From Salipiger sp. CCB-MM3 (lineage in GTDB: Bacteria; Pseudomonadota; Alphaproteobacteria; Rhodobacterales; Rhodobacteraceae), in the NCBI RefSeq assembly GCF_001687105.1, contig NZ_CP014596.1:675501-739500 (forward strand): DNA of 64,000 bases. Reading direction: 5' to 3'. Both the position numbers and the translations under genes were made by a program. Below the pieces are notes generated by a model, which was given only the letters and a program-made list of their open reading frames with translations, was not told the origin of the DNA and searched no databases. Shown piece after piece: positions 1 through 15,000 of the stretch. The number at the start of each line of letters is the position of its first letter. The first letter of the stretch is position 1.

Positions 1-3000
1 CAGACCGACGGCGACGGACGGAGCTATATCTACGATCTGCCGACGCTCGACGATCCGACCCGTTCGGGCACCGAGGACAACAACGATCCCAATGGCGGCA
101 ACGACGGTCTGAACAGCGCCAAGCTGGACTACGATGGGCTGGTCTCGATTTATTCGCCCGGCTATCGCAATGCCTATGACGTCGAGGTGACCGAAGACGG
201 GCGCGTCTGGACCTACGACAATGGCGCCAACAACAGCTGGGGTGGGCGTCCGATTGGCGAGGCTGGCGATAACGGCAGCACCACAGATTACGCGCAGGAT
301 CCCGACTACATCGCGACCAACCTCAACAACGGCGACGGCAACTCCAGCGACGATATCAACGAACCGAGCGACTGGAACCCCTCGAACAACGACAACTTCC
401 ACGAGGTGACCCGCTCCGACGATCTCGACGGGCGGAGCCTGTCGGTGGGCGGCAATGGTCCTGTCACCACCTACACCGGCCCGGATGGGCTGACCTATGT
501 CTATGGCGGCCACCCCAACCCGACGCGGGCCGAGGGCGCCAAGGCGGGCCTGCTGTTCTCGCCGGGTGGCGGCACGGACAACGCCTTCCTGCTTGTGTCG
601 AACCTGTCGAGCTACGACGAGGGCACCGATGACTATGCGCAGGTCAAGGCGTGGATGGCGGAGGTGGAGTCCGCCAGCGGAGCGCTTGGTACCGGAGATC
701 TGGGTGACAAGATCATCGCCGTCACACCGGGCGTCGAATACGATATCTACGCCCTGTCAGACGGTTCGGGCGTGGCGGTTGAAACCGGCGGGGCCGCGCC
801 CTCTGGCGGCACGCTGCTGGGGCAGGCGGGGCTGCCATCGGATATCGCTGAAATCGTGGACTGGCGTAACCCGATCGAGGGCAACTACCTCGAGGCGGGC
901 AAGACCGACGGGGCGCTCGACAGCGGCAAGGGCTCGATCAACGGCCTGACCGAATACACCTCGACCATCATGGACGAGGGCGACGTCAAGATGTCCGGCG
1001 CGATCATCGCCAGCGTCTACAACGGCGGCGACCTGATCATCATGGGCCGCAATGAGGATGGCTCAATGTCCTCGACCGGCGGCACCAATGCGCAGGCCAC
1101 CGACCGCGCGGTCTATCAGGGATCTGGCGCGCCGCTTGGTCTGGCCACCATCGGTGACGATTTTGCCGAGCGCGGGCTCAGCCAGCCGTTCCAAGGCTCG
1201 ATCTGGTCAGCGGTCTACGGTCAGAACAATCAGGGCGGCTTTACCGTCTACATCGAAGTGCTGCAGCCGAACAACGGCGCGGTGCCGCTGGCGGGGTCGG
1301 AGATCGTCGATCCCGACGATTGGGACCTTGATGGCGTCGACAAATATAACGACCCCTTCGAATTCAGCGCGAGCAATGGCTTTGATCTGTCGGCAGGGCA
1401 GAAGATCGTGCTCGACTTCAACCCGCAGTCGACCGATTTCAACGGCACGCTGGCGGGCAACACAGGTCTGCTGGGGGCGGCGCTGGACGGGCCGAACTCG
1501 CTGGCCGGGCCGCTGGCGGGCAGCACCGGCACCGACAATATCCAAGAGGCTGGCGCGACCGCCAACCAAGATGCGCGCACCGGCACCTATCTGCAGAACG
1601 CCGGGGATCTGCTGAACTCTTCGGAGCAGGCTGATGGCCTCTTCGACATCGCGGGCAATATCATCCCCGGTGGCAACGCGCCGATCCTGCAGATCAAAGA
1701 GGTGGTGCCGGGCACGATGGTCGGTCAGGCCAACACGGCGCGCGATGCGCTGCAGACCGCCTTCATCCCGGATCCCGACGTTGGCCGCGTGGTGGCCACG
1801 GTGACCGCCAAGAACTGGGTTCTGGGCAGCAGCGTCGCCGCCGATCAGCTGGTGGGCATGGTCTATGGTGACGGCACGCAGTCGAATTTCCTGCGGCTGG
1901 TGTTCGGCGAGGTCGGCGGCGTGCCGGGGATCGAGGTCGGCTATGAGCTGGGCGATACCGGCTATGTTGCGCTGGCCGAGATCGCCGTGCCTGATCTGAC
2001 GGCCAACGGCAATGAGCTGATCGACCTGCGGCTTGAGATCGACATCGACGACGGTTTTGCAGTGCGCGCCTTCTACCGTCTCGGCGATGACGCCAGCCTG
2101 AGCGGCACCGCCTTCATCGAGATCGACCTTGGCAACTTCAGCCTGCCTGCGGGCGTGCTGCAGGATGTGCTGACCGGCGATCACACGATCAGCGACGGCG
2201 ACACCACGCTCAGCTCGGGCGCCGCCATCGGCGTTGTCGCCGAAACCAGCGACGGCAACCCGCTGCAGGCCATTGACTTCCACAACATCGAGATCGAAGG
2301 CTTCGGCAATGAGATCGACGCCACGACCGCGGCGGAGGTCGGGCAGGCGGGCACCACGGGATATGACCGGGTGATCTACACCGGCAGCGAGACCAACCTT
2401 GCGCTGGCCTCCGATGTCGAGGAGTTCGACGGATCCGGTTCGGGTGCCGATTACGCCATCACCGCCAATGCGCTCGACAATAAGATCGTCGTGGGCAGCG
2501 GCGCCAATACCGTGACGTCGGGCGATGGCGATGACACGATTGTCGGCACGCTGGCCGATCTCGATGGCGACGAGATCACCGACTTTACGCCCGGCGATCA
2601 GCTGGTCATTTCGGGGGCCACCACCGACGGGCTGAATGTGAGCTATGACGCGGGATCCGCGCTGGTGACGATCAACGGCAGCCAGATCGCCTTCACCGGG
2701 CCGGATTTTGTCGATTTCGATCCGGCAGACGGAAACAACATTTTCAATTTCTCCGACAGCTCTGAAGGGCTGGTGGTCAGCACCGGGCCCGCGCTCAGCC
2801 CGGTGATCGCCATCAACGCGGGCGGCCCGGCCGTCACCGGCGTGACCGTGCGCGAGCAACTGGTCGACTTCGTCGCCAATACCGCCGGTGGCGCGGGGGA
2901 TGGCTATACCTCTACCGGCGACTACAAGAGCTATTCGAATGCCACGTCGCTGTCCTACGACTTCCCCGGGACCGAACTGGATGCGGTGCATGCCTATGAG

Positions 3001-6000
3001 CGGTCTTCGGCCTCGGTAGACAACTGGGGTTATTCCATCGACGTCGAGAACGGCGAGTATCTCGTCGACCTGATCTATGCGGAGATCTACCACGGTTTCG
3101 TCAACAGCTCTGACCCGGATGACCTTCGCCAGTTCGACGTGTTCCTTGAGGGCACGCAGGTCGAGGACAATTACGACATCATCGACGACGCTGGCGGGGC
3201 CGGGGTCGAGGTCATCAAGTCCTACGCGGTGACCGTGAATGACGGCGTCCTGAACATCGAGTTCAACAAGGAGGTCGACCAAGCGAAGCTGTCGGGTCTG
3301 GTGGTCTGGCAAGTGGGCGGCACCTATGAGCCGCCCGCCGACACCACCAACCCCGAGATCGTCTCGATCGAGGTGGACAACCCGCAGAGCGTGCAGGACG
3401 GCACCCGCACCGCCACCGTCGAGTTGCAGGACAACGCGGGCTTTGACGAGGCCGATTTCGCCGGTCTGGACGGCTCGGAACTGGTGTTCTCGGGGATCGT
3501 GCCCGAGACCGTCTCGGCGCCGGAGGTCACGCTCAGCAACGGCGGCACCACCGCGACGCTGCAATACACTCTGACCGCGACCGGCAATGCATGGCCGAGC
3601 GGTGAGGGCGAGATCACCATCGCCGCCGGTGCCTATCAGGATGCGGCGGGCAACAGCACAGCTGCGTCCAGCGGCGCCTTCATCCTCGAGCCGGGGCTCG
3701 ACACGCTGGTCAAGGGCGCGCTGGCGCTGGCGATCAACGTCGGCCCGGTGACCAATGGCACCGCTGCGCTGGATGGGGATAATGACACCACCTACGGCGG
3801 CGCGATCACCGGCGATACGATCCTCGGGATCGACCTAGAGGCGGATGATCCGGCGTACTACAGCCCGAACTCGAAGACCTCGAGCAACATCGACGGTCTG
3901 CTCGGTGCGACCGGATCGAACCTCGCGCTCGACGGCTCGGCGCTGCACACCTATCGCGACTCCGCCGCCGGGTCCTTCACCGCAAGCTATCCCATCGAAA
4001 ACGGGGTCTATGTGGTCGAGCTGCACTTTGCAGAGCTTTATCACACCACGGGCGGCAACCGTCAGGGCGACTACACGATCAATGGCGAGCCGTGGGTGTC
4101 GGATTACGACGCCTTCACGGATGCGGGCGGGGCGGACACGCCGACCTTCATCACCAAGACCGTCACCGTCACCGACGGGCAGATCGTCATCGACGTGAAT
4201 GCGGATTTCGGCGAGCCGGGCTGGAACGCCATCGTGGTCTATGACGCCATCGCCGCGAACACGCCCGCCACCGTCTCGGTGGCCGACGTCTCGGTGAACG
4301 AAGGCGAGGACGCGGTGCTGACCTTCACGCGCATCGGTGACAGCAGCGAGGATGTCACCATCGCCTTCACGGTGACGCCGGGCACCGCGACGAGCGACGA
4401 TTATGGCCCGGCAAGCCCGGCCTCTCCGGTCGTCATTCCCGCAGGGCAGAACTTCCTGCAGGTGACCATTCCGACGATCAACGACAGCGACGAGGAGGGT
4501 GCCGAGAGCTTCGCCGTGACGATCACCTCGGCCACGATGACCTCGGGCGATGCGGTCATCGACGGCGGCACCGGCACGGTGACCATCGCCGCCAGCGACA
4601 GCAGCCTGCAGGTTCCTGCCGGGGGCAAGCTGCTCGATCTGGATTTCGAGACAGATGGCGCGCCGCTGGTCGAAGGTGGCTTTGACGATGCGCTGGGCGG
4701 CAGTGGCGCGCTAGATGCGACGGTGGACGTCTCGGTGAGCGGCGGCAAGCTGGTGGTAAACACGTCGAACGGCGACCTTTCGGCGGTGGATTCCACCGCC
4801 TCGAAGAACGACTTCGTCAAGACCATCGACCTGTCGGACGCGGGGCTTGAGCAGATCTACATCACCACGCAATTCGACAACCCGTTCCCGCAGGCGCTGG
4901 CCGATCAGGGCATCACCACCGGCGTGATCCCCAACTACGCGCAGTTGGGCATCGTCATCGCCACGGCGGATGGGCTGGGGCAGGATGCGGGCAAGCATCT
5001 CAAGCTGATCTTCGGCGGCAATGGCGGCAATGCCGTGCAGATGTGGTCGCACAATGTGCTCGACCAAAAACCGCTGCTGACGGATATTTCCGCAGCCGCC
5101 GCTGTGCCCTTTGCGCTGGCCGACATCGCCAAGGTCGAGCTGTCGATCCGCATCGATACGCTCACCGACGAGGCGGCGCAGATCGTGACCTTCTACGATG
5201 CTGGCGGCGCGATCCTTGGCGGCGTGCGCCCCGAGGCGACCTCGGGCTTCCTGACTGCGGCACCGGTGGCGCTGCCGCCGGATGTGCTGGCGGCCATTGA
5301 GGCCGGGAGCGCGCAGGTCGGGGTGACCTCGACCGACTACAACGACGGCTTTGCGAGCTTCGAGGCGAGCTGGGACTTCCTGCAGGTGTCCTCGCCGCAA
5401 TACACCGGCGATCCGGTGGGCGACACCACCGGGCCGAGCGCCTCTGTCACCGTGACCGCGCCGACCGCCGACACCGATCCGATGGTTGTCACGGTGGTCT
5501 ATACGGATGCGTCGGACATCGACCCGTCCAGCATCGGCGGCGAAGACATCTCGGTCAGCGGGCCGAGCGTGGCGGGCGCGATCAGCCTCAGCTCCTTCGA
5601 TGAGGCCAGCAACACGGCGATCTACAGCGTCGCCGCACCGGCCGGTGGCTGGGCAGAGGGCACCTATACCGCCAGCGTGGTGGCGGGCGAGATCGCCGAT
5701 CTGGCGGCGACGCCCAACCTCAACCCGGGCGGCGAGAGCGATGGCGTGACGCTGACCTTCGCTTCGGCTCCGCAGCCGGGCGAGGTGCTGCTGGCGATCA
5801 ACGCCGGTGGCGGCGCCGTGGACGGTGCGGCCTATGGGCTGGGCGACGTGGATTTTGTGGCTGATGATGTCGCCTTCTGGGACCTGTCCGGCGCGAGCTC
5901 CAGCGGCGCCAACAACAGCGGCAGCGGCCAGACCTTCACCGGCGCGGCGCTGCCCGACGATGTGTTCACCTCGGAACGCTGGGCGAACAGCTTCTCGCTC

Positions 6001-9000
6001 GACGTGGACCTGCCTGACGGCACCTATGTGGTCGAGCTCTACCTCGCCGAAACCTACCAAGGTGTGGCCAATGGCGACGGTATCGGCTCGCGCATCTTCG
6101 ACGTGGAGATCGAGGGCGACACGGTGCTCGACGATTATGACCTCTTCGACGATGGCGATGGGGTGCTCGGCAATGGCACCGGCGCGCCGCTGGTGAAGAT
6201 CGTCAAAACCTTTGATGCCGTGGTGTCGGATGGGCAGCTCAACGTGGTCTTCGACGCGCTTGGGGCTGACGCGGTCGACAATGCCAAGATCAGCGCCATC
6301 GTGGTGCGCGCGGCACCCAGCACGGGTGAGACACTGGTCTCGATCGAAGGGCCGGGCGAGATTGCCGAGATTGGCGATGGCGTCGATCAGGATGTCACCT
6401 TCACGCTGAGCGTGCCGGATGCCGGGTTCACCGGCGATCTCGATGTCACGCTGTCGGTGGATGGTGCCTCGACCCCGGTGACGCTGAGCTTCGTTGATGG
6501 CGCGGCCAGCTATGTGGTGCCGGTGCCGACCGACACGCGCTGGAATGGCGCCGAGACGGTGACCGTTGCCCTGCTTTCGGTGGAGACCGCGGGCTATGCG
6601 GTGAATACCGCCGCCGCCACGGGCACCGCCACGCTGACCGAGGACGATCCGGCGGACAGCCATGACCTCGACGGTGCGGGGGGTGCCGATCCGGTGGTCG
6701 TCGGCGATTTCTCGGACGACCGGCTTGCGCCGAGCGACATTGGCGCGATGCAGATCGGCGACAATATCCTTTATGCCAGCCAGCAGGGTGACGGGCAGCC
6801 GGGCGACCGCGACCGCGATTACATCACCTTCACCGTGCCCGAGGGCATGGTGCTGAGCGCGCTGGTGCTTGACGGCTACGTGTCGACCAGCACCGACAAC
6901 GCGGGCTTCATGGGGCTGCAGGAGGGCAGCGCGGTCACCGTCGATCCGGTGACCGGCGCCCCCGACGGCAGCGAGGGGCTGCTGGCGGGCATGGTCTATG
7001 GCGATGGCAACCTCAACAACGACCTGCTGCCGATCCTTGCCGCTGGCGATCCCAATGACGCGCAGGGGGCCGATTTCCCCGGCTTCACCGCGCCGCTTGG
7101 GGCCGGGACCTACACGCTTTGGCTCAACCAGGGCGGCGCGCTGACCAGCGTCACGCTGCGCGCGGTGGTGGAGAGCGATGGCTCGGATCCCACCGATATC
7201 GACGGTGACGGCATTCTCAACACCGCCGATCCCTTCGCCTATGACGGCGAGAACGGCATGGGCAAAGTGCTGGCCGAGAACGTCAGCTTCCGTCAGGACT
7301 TCGACACCGACACGGCCGATCTCTTCAGCGCCGAAGCGGGCTTTTCGGGGATCCTCGTGAATCCGGCCTTCAGCCCGGCGGGGACCTCTGCCGAGGACCC
7401 CTATGGCGACCGCACGACCGAGGCGACGAGCTATGTCGAGGGCGGCAAGCTGAAGATCGAGTCCAGCGAGACGGACATCTATGCGACCGGAACCGGCACC
7501 AACAACACGATCAAGGACAACTACCAGTCGGGCGCCGATGTTTCCGGGGTCGACAGCTTCTCGGTCGAGGGGCGGATCGAGGCCGGGTTCCTTGGCGCGA
7601 TCCCGCTGCAATACGCCTCGTTCGGCATCACCCTCGGGGCGGGGGGCACGGATGATTACATCAAGTTCGTCCTTGGCGGCGCGGGCATTGATCCGCGCAT
7701 CCAGCTGGCGCAGGAAAACAGCCTGACCGGCGGCGGGGAAGAGAACTATGTGCTCAGCGCGCAGTCGCCTCCGGTCGTCGAGGAGGACATCGCTGCAGTG
7801 GTGTTCCGGCTCGACGTGGACAAGTCGGGCAGCGTGGCGACGCTGATCGGCACGGCGATCCTGCTTGATGCCAGTGACGCGGTGATCGCGTCGATCACCA
7901 CCGCGACCCGCGATATCACCGGCTCTCTGGCGGCGGCGCTGGCGGGGCAGAACACGCTCACCGGCGGCACGGGCGGCATCGCCTATGGCGTGTCGATCAC
8001 CGACTGGGGCAATGGCGATACCAACCGCTTTACCGGCGAGTGGGACTATCTGGAGATCAGCGGCCCGGTGGCCAATGTCGCTCCGGGCGTCGCGCTGGCC
8101 AATGCACTCCCCTCAATCGACGAGAACGTCGACACCACCAGTTCGGTGAAAATCGCCGATATCGTGATCACTGACGATGGGCTGGGCAGCAACGCGCTGA
8201 GCCTGTCGGGGGCGGATGCGGCGCTCTTCGAGATCGTCGATCCGGGCACCGGGCCAGAGCTGCATCTGCAGGCTGGTGTGATGCTGGATTACGAGACGCT
8301 GGCGCAGCTGTCGGTCAGTGTGGATGTGGATGACGACACGGTCGGCGTCTCTCCCGATGCCAGCGCGGCGCTGCTCTTGGACGTGAACGACTCGACCGAG
8401 CGGCAGCAGCAGGTCGACGATCCGGGCAACCTGCCTGCGGATGACGCGGGCGGCACCGATGAGATCGACACCGTGGTCTATACCGGCAGCGGCGAGGTCG
8501 GAAGCTCCGGCACGCCCTACCAGATGCCCGGCACCGTCGAGAATTTCGACGCTACGGGCAGCGGCACGGTGCATGTCAAAGGCACCAGCGGTGACAATGT
8601 GATCGGCGTCGGTACCGGCGCTGGTGACGAGGTCGACCTCACCGATGGCGGCAACGATACCGTCACCGGCACGGGAACGGAGCTGGATGGCACCACGGTC
8701 TCGGGCTTTACCGCTGGCGATCAGCTGGTGGTCGAAGGCGCGGGCAGCACCGCCTCGGTAATCGAGGTGACCAACGGCTCGACCATCCTTGGCATCGACA
8801 GCGATGGCGACGGCGCGGTCGATACCACGGTGACGCTGGCGGAAACCTATGGCCCCGGTGAGATCCAGAGCATCGTGCAGGACGGAAGCCTGATCATCAC
8901 GGTCAACGGCGCGCCCAACACACCGCCCACCGCCACGCCTGACGAGGCGCAGGTGGTGATTGACGGCACGCTGACGCTTACGCCAGCGGTTCTTATGGAC

Positions 9001-12000
9001 AATGACAGCGACGCTGACGGTGATGCGCTGAGCTTTGCGGGCGTCGACAACCCGCAGAACGGCACGGTGCTGTTCGAAGACGGGCAGATCAACTTTACCC
9101 CGACGCCGGGGTTCACCGGCACCGCCAGCTTCGACTACACGATCACCGATGCGTTCGGCGCACCGGCGACGACGACGGTCACCGTCGAAGTGCTGCCCGA
9201 AACGCCGGATACCGGCATCACCGACATCGTGTTCGACGCGGGCGCGCTCAGCGCCTTCGATAATCAGGACCTGAACGGGGCCTATAGCATTGCAGATGCG
9301 GGCGCGACGCTGGCTCTGACCGGCAACACGTGGAAGAAGCTGCTGCTGGCCGAGCCGCTGGAAGTCACCGCGGACATGGTGATGCGCTTCACCTTCTCGG
9401 CGGGTCAGACCGGCGAGATCATGGCCATCGGTCTCGGCAACGACAACAGCTTCCTCAGCAAGGGCGATCAGGTGCTCTTCCAGCTGGGCGGCTCGCAGGG
9501 CTGGAGCGCCTACGCCGAGCAGGGCTTCCGGACCTATCAGTCCGGCGACGGCGAGGTCAGTTTCGAGATCCCGCTTGGCGCATGGGCGGGCCAGAGCTTC
9601 CAGTATCTGCATTTCATCAACGATGATGACGGCGCGGATGCGGCCACGGGCACCTTCTCGAACCTGCAGTTCGTCCGCAGCACCGCGGCCAATCTCGATC
9701 CGATCGCGGTGGATGACCCGGATGTTGCCATCGCCAGCGGCGAGACCGCGACCATCTTCCCCGCCGATCTGCTGGCCAATGACAGCGATCCCGATGGCGG
9801 CGCGCTGACGGTGACCGGGGTTTCGGCGGCGGTGAACGGCGAGGTGCTTTTCGAAGACGGGCTGATCTATTTCACCCCGACGCCGGGCTTTGCCGGTGAG
9901 GCGAGCTTTGTCTACACGATCACCGATCCCGATGGCGGCACGGATACCGCGACGGTGACGCTCAACGTCAATAGCGCGCCGGTGGCGGTGCAGGACGATT
10001 TTGTCACCGGCACGGATGAGGCGCTGCCGCTCACCGCGGCTGACCTGACCGGCAATGACACCGATGCCGACGGCGATGAGATCACCCTGACCGGTGTGAC
10101 CGCGCGCAGCGGCGGCACGGTGTCGCTGGAGGACGGGCAGGTGCTCTTCACCCCGGCGGCGGGCTTCGTCGGTACCGCGGTCTTCGACTATGAGATCACC
10201 GATGCGCGCGGCGGCACCGCCACGGGGACGGCGACGGTGGTGGTCGGCACGCCGGTCGATGACGGTATCCTCGACATCGACTTCAGCAGCTTCGAGATCA
10301 CCTCTTACGCGGGCAACGATGAGACCCCCGAGGGCATCGCGGTGACGCCGACCTCGATCGAGTTGACCGGCAACACCTGGAAGAAGGTGGCGCTGCCCGG
10401 CGGCTTCACCATCGACGCCGAGACGGTGCTGCGCTTTGAGTTCAGCGCCAGCCAGATCGGCGAAATCATGGGCATCGGGCTGGAGACCAACAACAGCTTT
10501 GGCAACTCGCAGCAGATCCTCTTCCAGCTGGCGGGGCGGCAGGACTGGTCGAACTACGCGCGGCAGGAATACGCGGGCTACAGCGCCGGTGACGGCACGG
10601 TCAGCTTTGCGATCCCGCTGGGCGAGTTCGCCGGGCAGAGCTTCTCGCATATGGTGTTCATCAATGATGACGACCGCGACGCCATCGGCAATCTGACCTT
10701 CTCGAACGTGCAGTTGACCTCGGCTCTGGCGGATCTGCCGCCGGTCTTCACCGGGGATGCTGCGCTTGAGATCGCCGAGAACGAGAGCGATCTGGGCGTC
10801 ATCCCGGCCACCGATCCCGAGGGCGGCGCGCTGACCTATGCGATTGGCGGCGGGGCCGATGCGGCGCTCTTCTCGATCGATCCGAGCAGCGGCGCTCTGG
10901 CGTTCAATACGGCGCCCGATTTCGAAAACCCGACCGACTTTGACGGCGACAACGTCTATGAGGTCACGGTCACCGCAAGCGACGGCTCTACCGTGACGCC
11001 TGCGGACCTTCTGGTCACTGTGACCGGCGTCAATGAGGCACCGACGATCAGCGGCACCATCGCGCCCGCCGCGACAGAGGAGGGCACGCCGACAAGCGTT
11101 GATCTTTCGGCGCTGGTGCTGGCGGATGTGGACCTTGGCGATGTGCCGGTGCTGCGGGTGGAACTCGCGGGCGGCGCGCCGCTGCCCGCGGGCATCACGC
11201 TCGACGGCACCACGCTGCAGGTGGCTGACACCACCGCGGCGGGCAGCTACGACATTACCGTCTATGCAAACGACGGGCTGCTCGACAGCGGGGTGCCGGT
11301 GAGCTTTGCGCTCGATGTGACGAACGGAGAGACCGGCCCGAGCGTGCTGCTGCGGATCAACGCCTTTGGCCCCGAGGTCGCCGCGCTTGACGGTGGCCCG
11401 GTCTGGAGCGGCGATGGCAATGGTGCGCCCAACAGCCCCTATCTGACCACCAGCAACGACCGGGGCGACATCCAAGGCTACAGCGGCACGCTCGCCGCGA
11501 TCCCCGAGGGTGTGCCCGAGACGGTGCTCGACACCGCGCGCTCGTCCGATGCGCCCTTCACCTACAGCGTTCCGGTGGGCGATCTGCTGGGCAATGGCAC
11601 CTACCTCGTGCGGCTCTACATGGCCGAGCTTTACGTGCCCAATCAGACAAGCGGTGCGCGGGTCTTTGACATCAGCGTCGAGGGCACGACCACGGGCGTT
11701 CTGGACAATTTCGACCCCTCGGCCAGCGGCGCTGCGGGCGATGTGACGGTGATCAGCTATCAGGCGACGGTCAGTGACGGGGTGCTCGACATCTCGTTCC
11801 TGCAGGACGCGATTGATGGTGTGGACAACCCGATCGTCAACGCCATCGAGATCCTCTCGGGCGAGCCGATCGTCGACACCGATGCGCCCAATGCAGTGAT
11901 CGCCCTGTCGAACCCGGCGGATGAGACCTCGCCGCTTCTGGTCAATGTCACGCTCAGCGATCTGAGCGGCATCGACGCCAGCACCTTGGGGGATGAGGAC

Positions 12001-15000
12001 CTGTCGCTTGCCATCGGCGGAGCGCAGGTCGCGGCGGCGGTCAGCTTCCTCGGCTTTGCGGGCGGCGTCGCCAGCTACGAGATCGCCGCGCCAAGCGGCG
12101 GCTGGGTCGATGGCAGCGCCATCGAGGTTACGCTGGGCGCAGGCGAGGTCGCGGATCTGGCGGAAACGCCGAACCTCAATGCCCAGACCGTGCAGGGGCT
12201 GACCCTGTCGCTGGGCGGCGGTGAGCCTCCGGTGGGGTATGATCCGGCCAAGGAGCTTGGCGGCAATCTCGACGGTGACGGTCTGATCAACTCGGCAGAT
12301 GGCGACATCGACGGCGATGGCATCGCCAACCTTGCCGACCGTGCCGCCTATGACGCGACCAACGCGGGTGTGGTGCTGTCGGACCTCGGCGAGGTCGTGC
12401 TCGACTTCACCACCATGGCCGATGGCACCTCGCCCTTCGCCGCCGGGTTCACCGGCGCGGCGCAGACCGCCGACGGAAGTGCCGAGCTGAACTACGCCAC
12501 CAACAACGGGGCACAGGTCAGCGGCGGGCGGCTGCAATTCCAGACCAGCGACCCCGACACCAATGACGGCCAGCAGGCCTTCACCTTCCTTGCCGATGTC
12601 GCAAGCGACTTCACCTTCGAGGGCGTCTTCGACAATCCGGTGTTAGGCGGGACAGAGCTGCAGACCTTCTCGCAATACGGGCTGATCGTCTCGCTGACCG
12701 GCGCGGCGGGCGCCTCGACCGGCGTGGATGGCGATTTCATCAAGCTTGTCACCGGCAACCCCGGTGATGGTTTCGAGATCTCCGGACGCGGCAGCTTCTC
12801 GGGCACGGATCTGAAGATCCCCTATCCGGGCAGCGTCACGGCGACCAGCTTTGCGCAGGTGAAGCTGACGCTTGCGGCGGATGTCTCGGCGGGCAATTTC
12901 ACCGGCTACTACGAGCTGCTGGATGACACTGGCGCGACGCTGGCTTCGGGGACCGTCGGAACGGTCACCCCGGATGCGGGCAGCGCCATGGCCGGAGTTC
13001 TGGCCGGAACCTCCTCGATCATCCCCGCCTTCGGGGTGACCTCGACCGACTTCGGGGCGGGCGGCGCCTTCACCATGGGCGTCGAGAGCATGAAGCTGAC
13101 CGAGGGCAGCGGCGGGCCGGTTGATCCGCCCTCCAATCCCGATGACGCCCTGTCGATCCTGCAGGCGCTGACCGATGTGGATGCAAACGGCAGCTACGGG
13201 TCCGGCGCGGTCGGCAGCGCAGAGCTGCGGATCATGGACGGCAACAACAACGTGCAGTCCTCGAACTACGGCACCGACTCGTTCCAGTTGCAGAACACCG
13301 GCGACAAGCAGATCGCCGCGGTGGTGATCGACTTCCGCAATGCGCTCTATGGGGACAGCGTGGTCGATGCCGATGGTTCGGGCGGCGACAGCGTCGCCAA
13401 GGATTTCGCCATCAACAGCGGAGGGGGTGAGACGGGTGCGTTCTTTGACACCGGCAGTGGCTATATCTTTGCCGGGGACGCGCCTTTGCCCAACACCACG
13501 GGCACCGGCCTTGCCTCCAGCGGCGGCTTCCGTGGGTTGGTGATCAAGGCCGATGGCAGTGGCTTTGACACCGGCGAGACCATCGGCTTCTCGGGCGATA
13601 TGGATCCGAACTCGGTGGCCGGTCTGACCAAGGCGTCGATCGACGCCGGGGCGGTCAACAGCTGGGACGTGGGCGGTGTATCGGGGGCCGAGCTGATCGG
13701 CTCGAGCTTCACCGTGATGTTCGATGACGGCACGTTCGCCACGGGCTTTGTCGGCGGCGAGGGCACGCAGGCCGGCAGCACCGGCTTTGCCTCGCAGGAC
13801 GTCAGCGCGGCGACAGCAACGGTTTCGGTGAATGGCACCGGCTCGTCTTCGACGGGCACCTACGGGGGCACGATCCCCGAGATCATGGTCGCGGGCACGC
13901 CGGGCGATACGGTGCGCGTCACGCTGAGCCGGGGCCTCAATCCGGTGACCAACACCTCGAACGGCATCGCGCAGCTGGTCGAAGACCGGCTGGCGGACGC
14001 GCAGCCCGAGTTCCAGGCCAGCAACGCCGCCGACTTCCAGTTCTACGACATCGTCATCGGGGCGGGCGGCACGGCCACGCTGCCGGACAATGCCTTTGAC
14101 TGGACGACGCCCGACAGCGGTCAGGACTTCGGCGGCACCGCGTACACCAACGGGTTCGACACGGCTCCGGCGGTGGTCGGCGCATCGGTCATCGACTCCG
14201 GCTCGAAAATGCCGCTGGGGGCCACCGACCGGGTCTATCTGACCAATCAGGGCGGACCGGTCGAAGGTGGCGGAGGCGGCGGCACCGGGGCCGAGGGCTA
14301 CTACCAGATCATCGGCTCGGGCAGCTCGGCGCGCTTCAAGGTGCAGATCGAGGATCCGAACGCCAATGGCGGCACCAACCCCGGCGGCCAATGGACCTAT
14401 GTCGAAGGAGATGATCCGGGCACGCAGGACAACACCCAAGGCACCGGCCACTACTTCTGGGGCTCGGAAGCGGGCAGCACCGCGATCAATGCGCCGCAGC
14501 AAGACAGCTTCCTTGTCTACGAGGTGTTCATTCCCGAGGGCGAAGAGGGCGTCTACAACTTCCGCGTCCGTTCGTCCCGCGACACCAATGATCCCAGCGA
14601 CCAGCGCAACGACATCTGGCTGCGTATCGACGACGACGCCGAGGCGCTGCAGACCAACTCGACCGACAGCGTGTCGAGCGGCGGCTTCGTGAAGCTCTAT
14701 GGCGCTTCGACGAACTGGGGCTGGGCGGGGCAGATCGACAGCGTGTCGGAGTCCGATCCCAACTTCACCGCCTCGTTCAACCTGACCGCGGGCTTCCACA
14801 CCATCACGCTGGCGGGCCGCAGCCAAGGCTTCCACGTCGACTTCTGGGAGATGTACAAGGGCAGCGCGCCCTCGGGCGGCGCGTCGAACTCGGCCTTCAT
14901 CTCCACCGGTGAGGATACCTTTGCGCCGGTCGTCACAGCGGCCAGCGCGCCGGATGTGACCGTCGAGGGCGGCACGACCACCACGGTGACGGTGACATTC

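Noticed and set aside
2380..8760. True RTX calcium-binding nonapeptide arrays in the giant protein
   Set aside because: Only single, degenerate GDGDDT-like units followed by a DF..GDQL end are present at two places; there is no tandem GGxGxDxUx array.
8113..12537. A 1,474-codon open frame on the minus strand, plus others of 785, 966 and 1,255 codons, opposite the giant gene
   Set aside because: They mirror the codon bias of the high-GC plus-strand gene, have Arg/His-rich, low-complexity translations without domains, and overlap the well-supported modular protein completely.
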